Source: an uncultured SAR86 cluster bacterium (GTDB lineage Bacteria > Pseudomonadota > Gammaproteobacteria > Magnimaribacterales > AG-339-G14). Taken from it: a DNA stretch of 32,675 bases. The notes under the pieces were generated by a model. It did no database searches. It saw only the letters and a program-made list of their open reading frames with translations, and had not been told where the DNA came from. The position numbers were made by a program, and so were the translations under genes. Every line of letters starts with the position of its first letter. The stretch's first letter is position 1. The stretch covers positions 1-32,675 of the forward strand of contig CABXRO010000012.1 of the NCBI GenBank assembly GCA_902514645.1, read 5' to 3'. Shown here piece by piece: positions 32,043-32,675 of this stretch.

Positions 32043-32675
32043 TCATAGTTGGGATATTTTATTGGTAATTAATTTATTGATAGCTTCAACATGCTCATCA
32101 CTGTCATTTAAGCAGGCGATGTAGTGAAAAGCCTCCCCTCCAGATTCTAAGAATATTTCTTTATTCTCTTCATCAATCTCTTCTATAGTTTCTAAACAAT
32201 CCATACTGAACCCGGGCGATAAAATTAAGATTTTTTTAGTGCCTTCTTTAGGTAATTTTTCCATCAATTCGCTTGTATAGGGCTTTAACCACTCTCTTCC
32301 AGCTGCTGCCAATCTTGATTGAAAACTTGTGACGTACTGATCCTCTTCAAGACCTAGAGCTTCTCCAACTAAACGAGAAGTCTTCTGACAAAAACAGTGA
32401 TAAGGATCTCCTTCGTCAAAGTATTTTTTAGGAATGCCATGATAAGAAAAAACTACCTTATCCTGTTTTCCATAGAATTCATGAGTTTTAATAGTTTTTG
32501 CTAATGCGTTTATATAATCAGAGTTATCGTGATAACCGCTTACAAAATGCAAACTAGGTACCCATCGCCATTTTGAAAGAACCCCGCTCACCTTGTCGAA
32601 TATAGTTGCAGCAGTGACTGCAGAATATTGAGGAAACAAAGGTAAGAGTAAAATTTTACGACAATTTTTATTCTT
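32043..32675 (-). CDS. hemH: Ferrochelatase HemH, N-terminus beyond the window
   Basis: The last step of heme synthesis: inserts Fe(II) into protoporphyrin IX. The frame stays open to the right window edge (…KNCRKILLLPLFPQYSAV), so the track's 32639 start is only the first internal candidate codon, and upstream residues lie outside. Family blocks are VFSYHGIPKKYFDEGDPY (with the catalytic His in SYHG), SFQSRLAAAGREWLKPYT, LSPGFSMDCLETIEEID (Glu) and AFHYIACLNDSDEH. It is on the opposite strand to the truncated hemE, with 58 bp between stops. Convergent placement separates it from the hemCBE transcript. Confidence 0.95.
   Translation of the reverse strand, partial: KNKNCRKILLLPLFPQYSAVTAATIFDKVSGVLSKWRWVPSLHFVSGYHDNSDYINALAKTIKTHEFYGKQDKVVFSYHGIPKKYFDEGDPYHCFCQKTSRLVGEALGLEEDQYVTSFQSRLAAAGREWLKPYTSELMEKLPKEGTKKILILSPGFSMDCLETIEEIDEENKEIFLESGGEAFHYIACLNDSDEHVEAINKLITNKISQL

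Overview
The window is about 32.7 kb of gene-dense, AT-rich DNA with short or overlapping gene junctions and no sign of phage, insertion sequences or CRISPR. The order rsmE-gshB-ruvX followed by dnaG-rpoD, the divergent tesA/ybbAP pair, the RpoD sequence and the TonB receptors all point to a Gammaproteobacterium. The low GC, compact layout and TonB receptors suggest a streamlined marine lineage of the SAR86 type. That placement is an inference from gene content, not a measured phylogeny.

Left part (1-5658): an information-processing block on the plus strand, namely rsmE (5' end cut by the window), gshB, ruvX, dnaG, rpoD and a CAU-anticodon tRNA whose acceptor stem fits tRNA-Ile2. 5710-10225 is on the minus strand: a secreted CotH-like lipoprotein, then an acyl-CoA dehydrogenase followed by two tandem paralogues carrying a Coq4-like HDxxHx11E motif. 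10319-13055 (plus) holds a PQQ-type aldose sugar dehydrogenase, a multi-pass membrane protein and a MaoC-like hotdog protein. 13056-17756 (minus) is a tight six-gene run: YbbA/YbbP ABC system, S51 peptidase, DUF1330 protein, a 52-residue membrane protein missing from the ORF track, and a PaaI-type thioesterase. tesA diverges from ybbA with start codons only 3 bp apart.

Right part (18410-27555): an iron island. A large TonB-dependent receptor diverges from a three-gene ferric-iron ABC operon (binding protein, fused permease, short ATPase) across a Fur-box-like site. It is followed by a Fiu-like catecholate siderophore receptor whose promoter is covered by two Fur boxes. Its 3' region holds a long RNA hairpin, a C-rich segment and a strong terminator, which together look like an undescribed iron-linked small RNA or structured leader of a 33-codon ORF.

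27556-32675 is a heme biosynthesis cluster: a 5-aminolevulinate synthase of the C4 (Shemin) type, a HemC fused to a HemD-like domain, HemB of the Asp-rich metal-site type, a HemE that stops after about half its normal length, and a convergent HemH cut by the window edge. Iron import and heme synthesis are therefore side by side. The heme genes are atypical for a Gammaproteobacterium in their entry route (ALAS instead of the glutamyl-tRNA route) and in the HemCD fusion.

Points most worth checking: the structured RNA at 27315-27550, the truncated hemE, the ALAS/HemCD cluster, and the tandem Coq4-like pair beside an acyl-CoA dehydrogenase.
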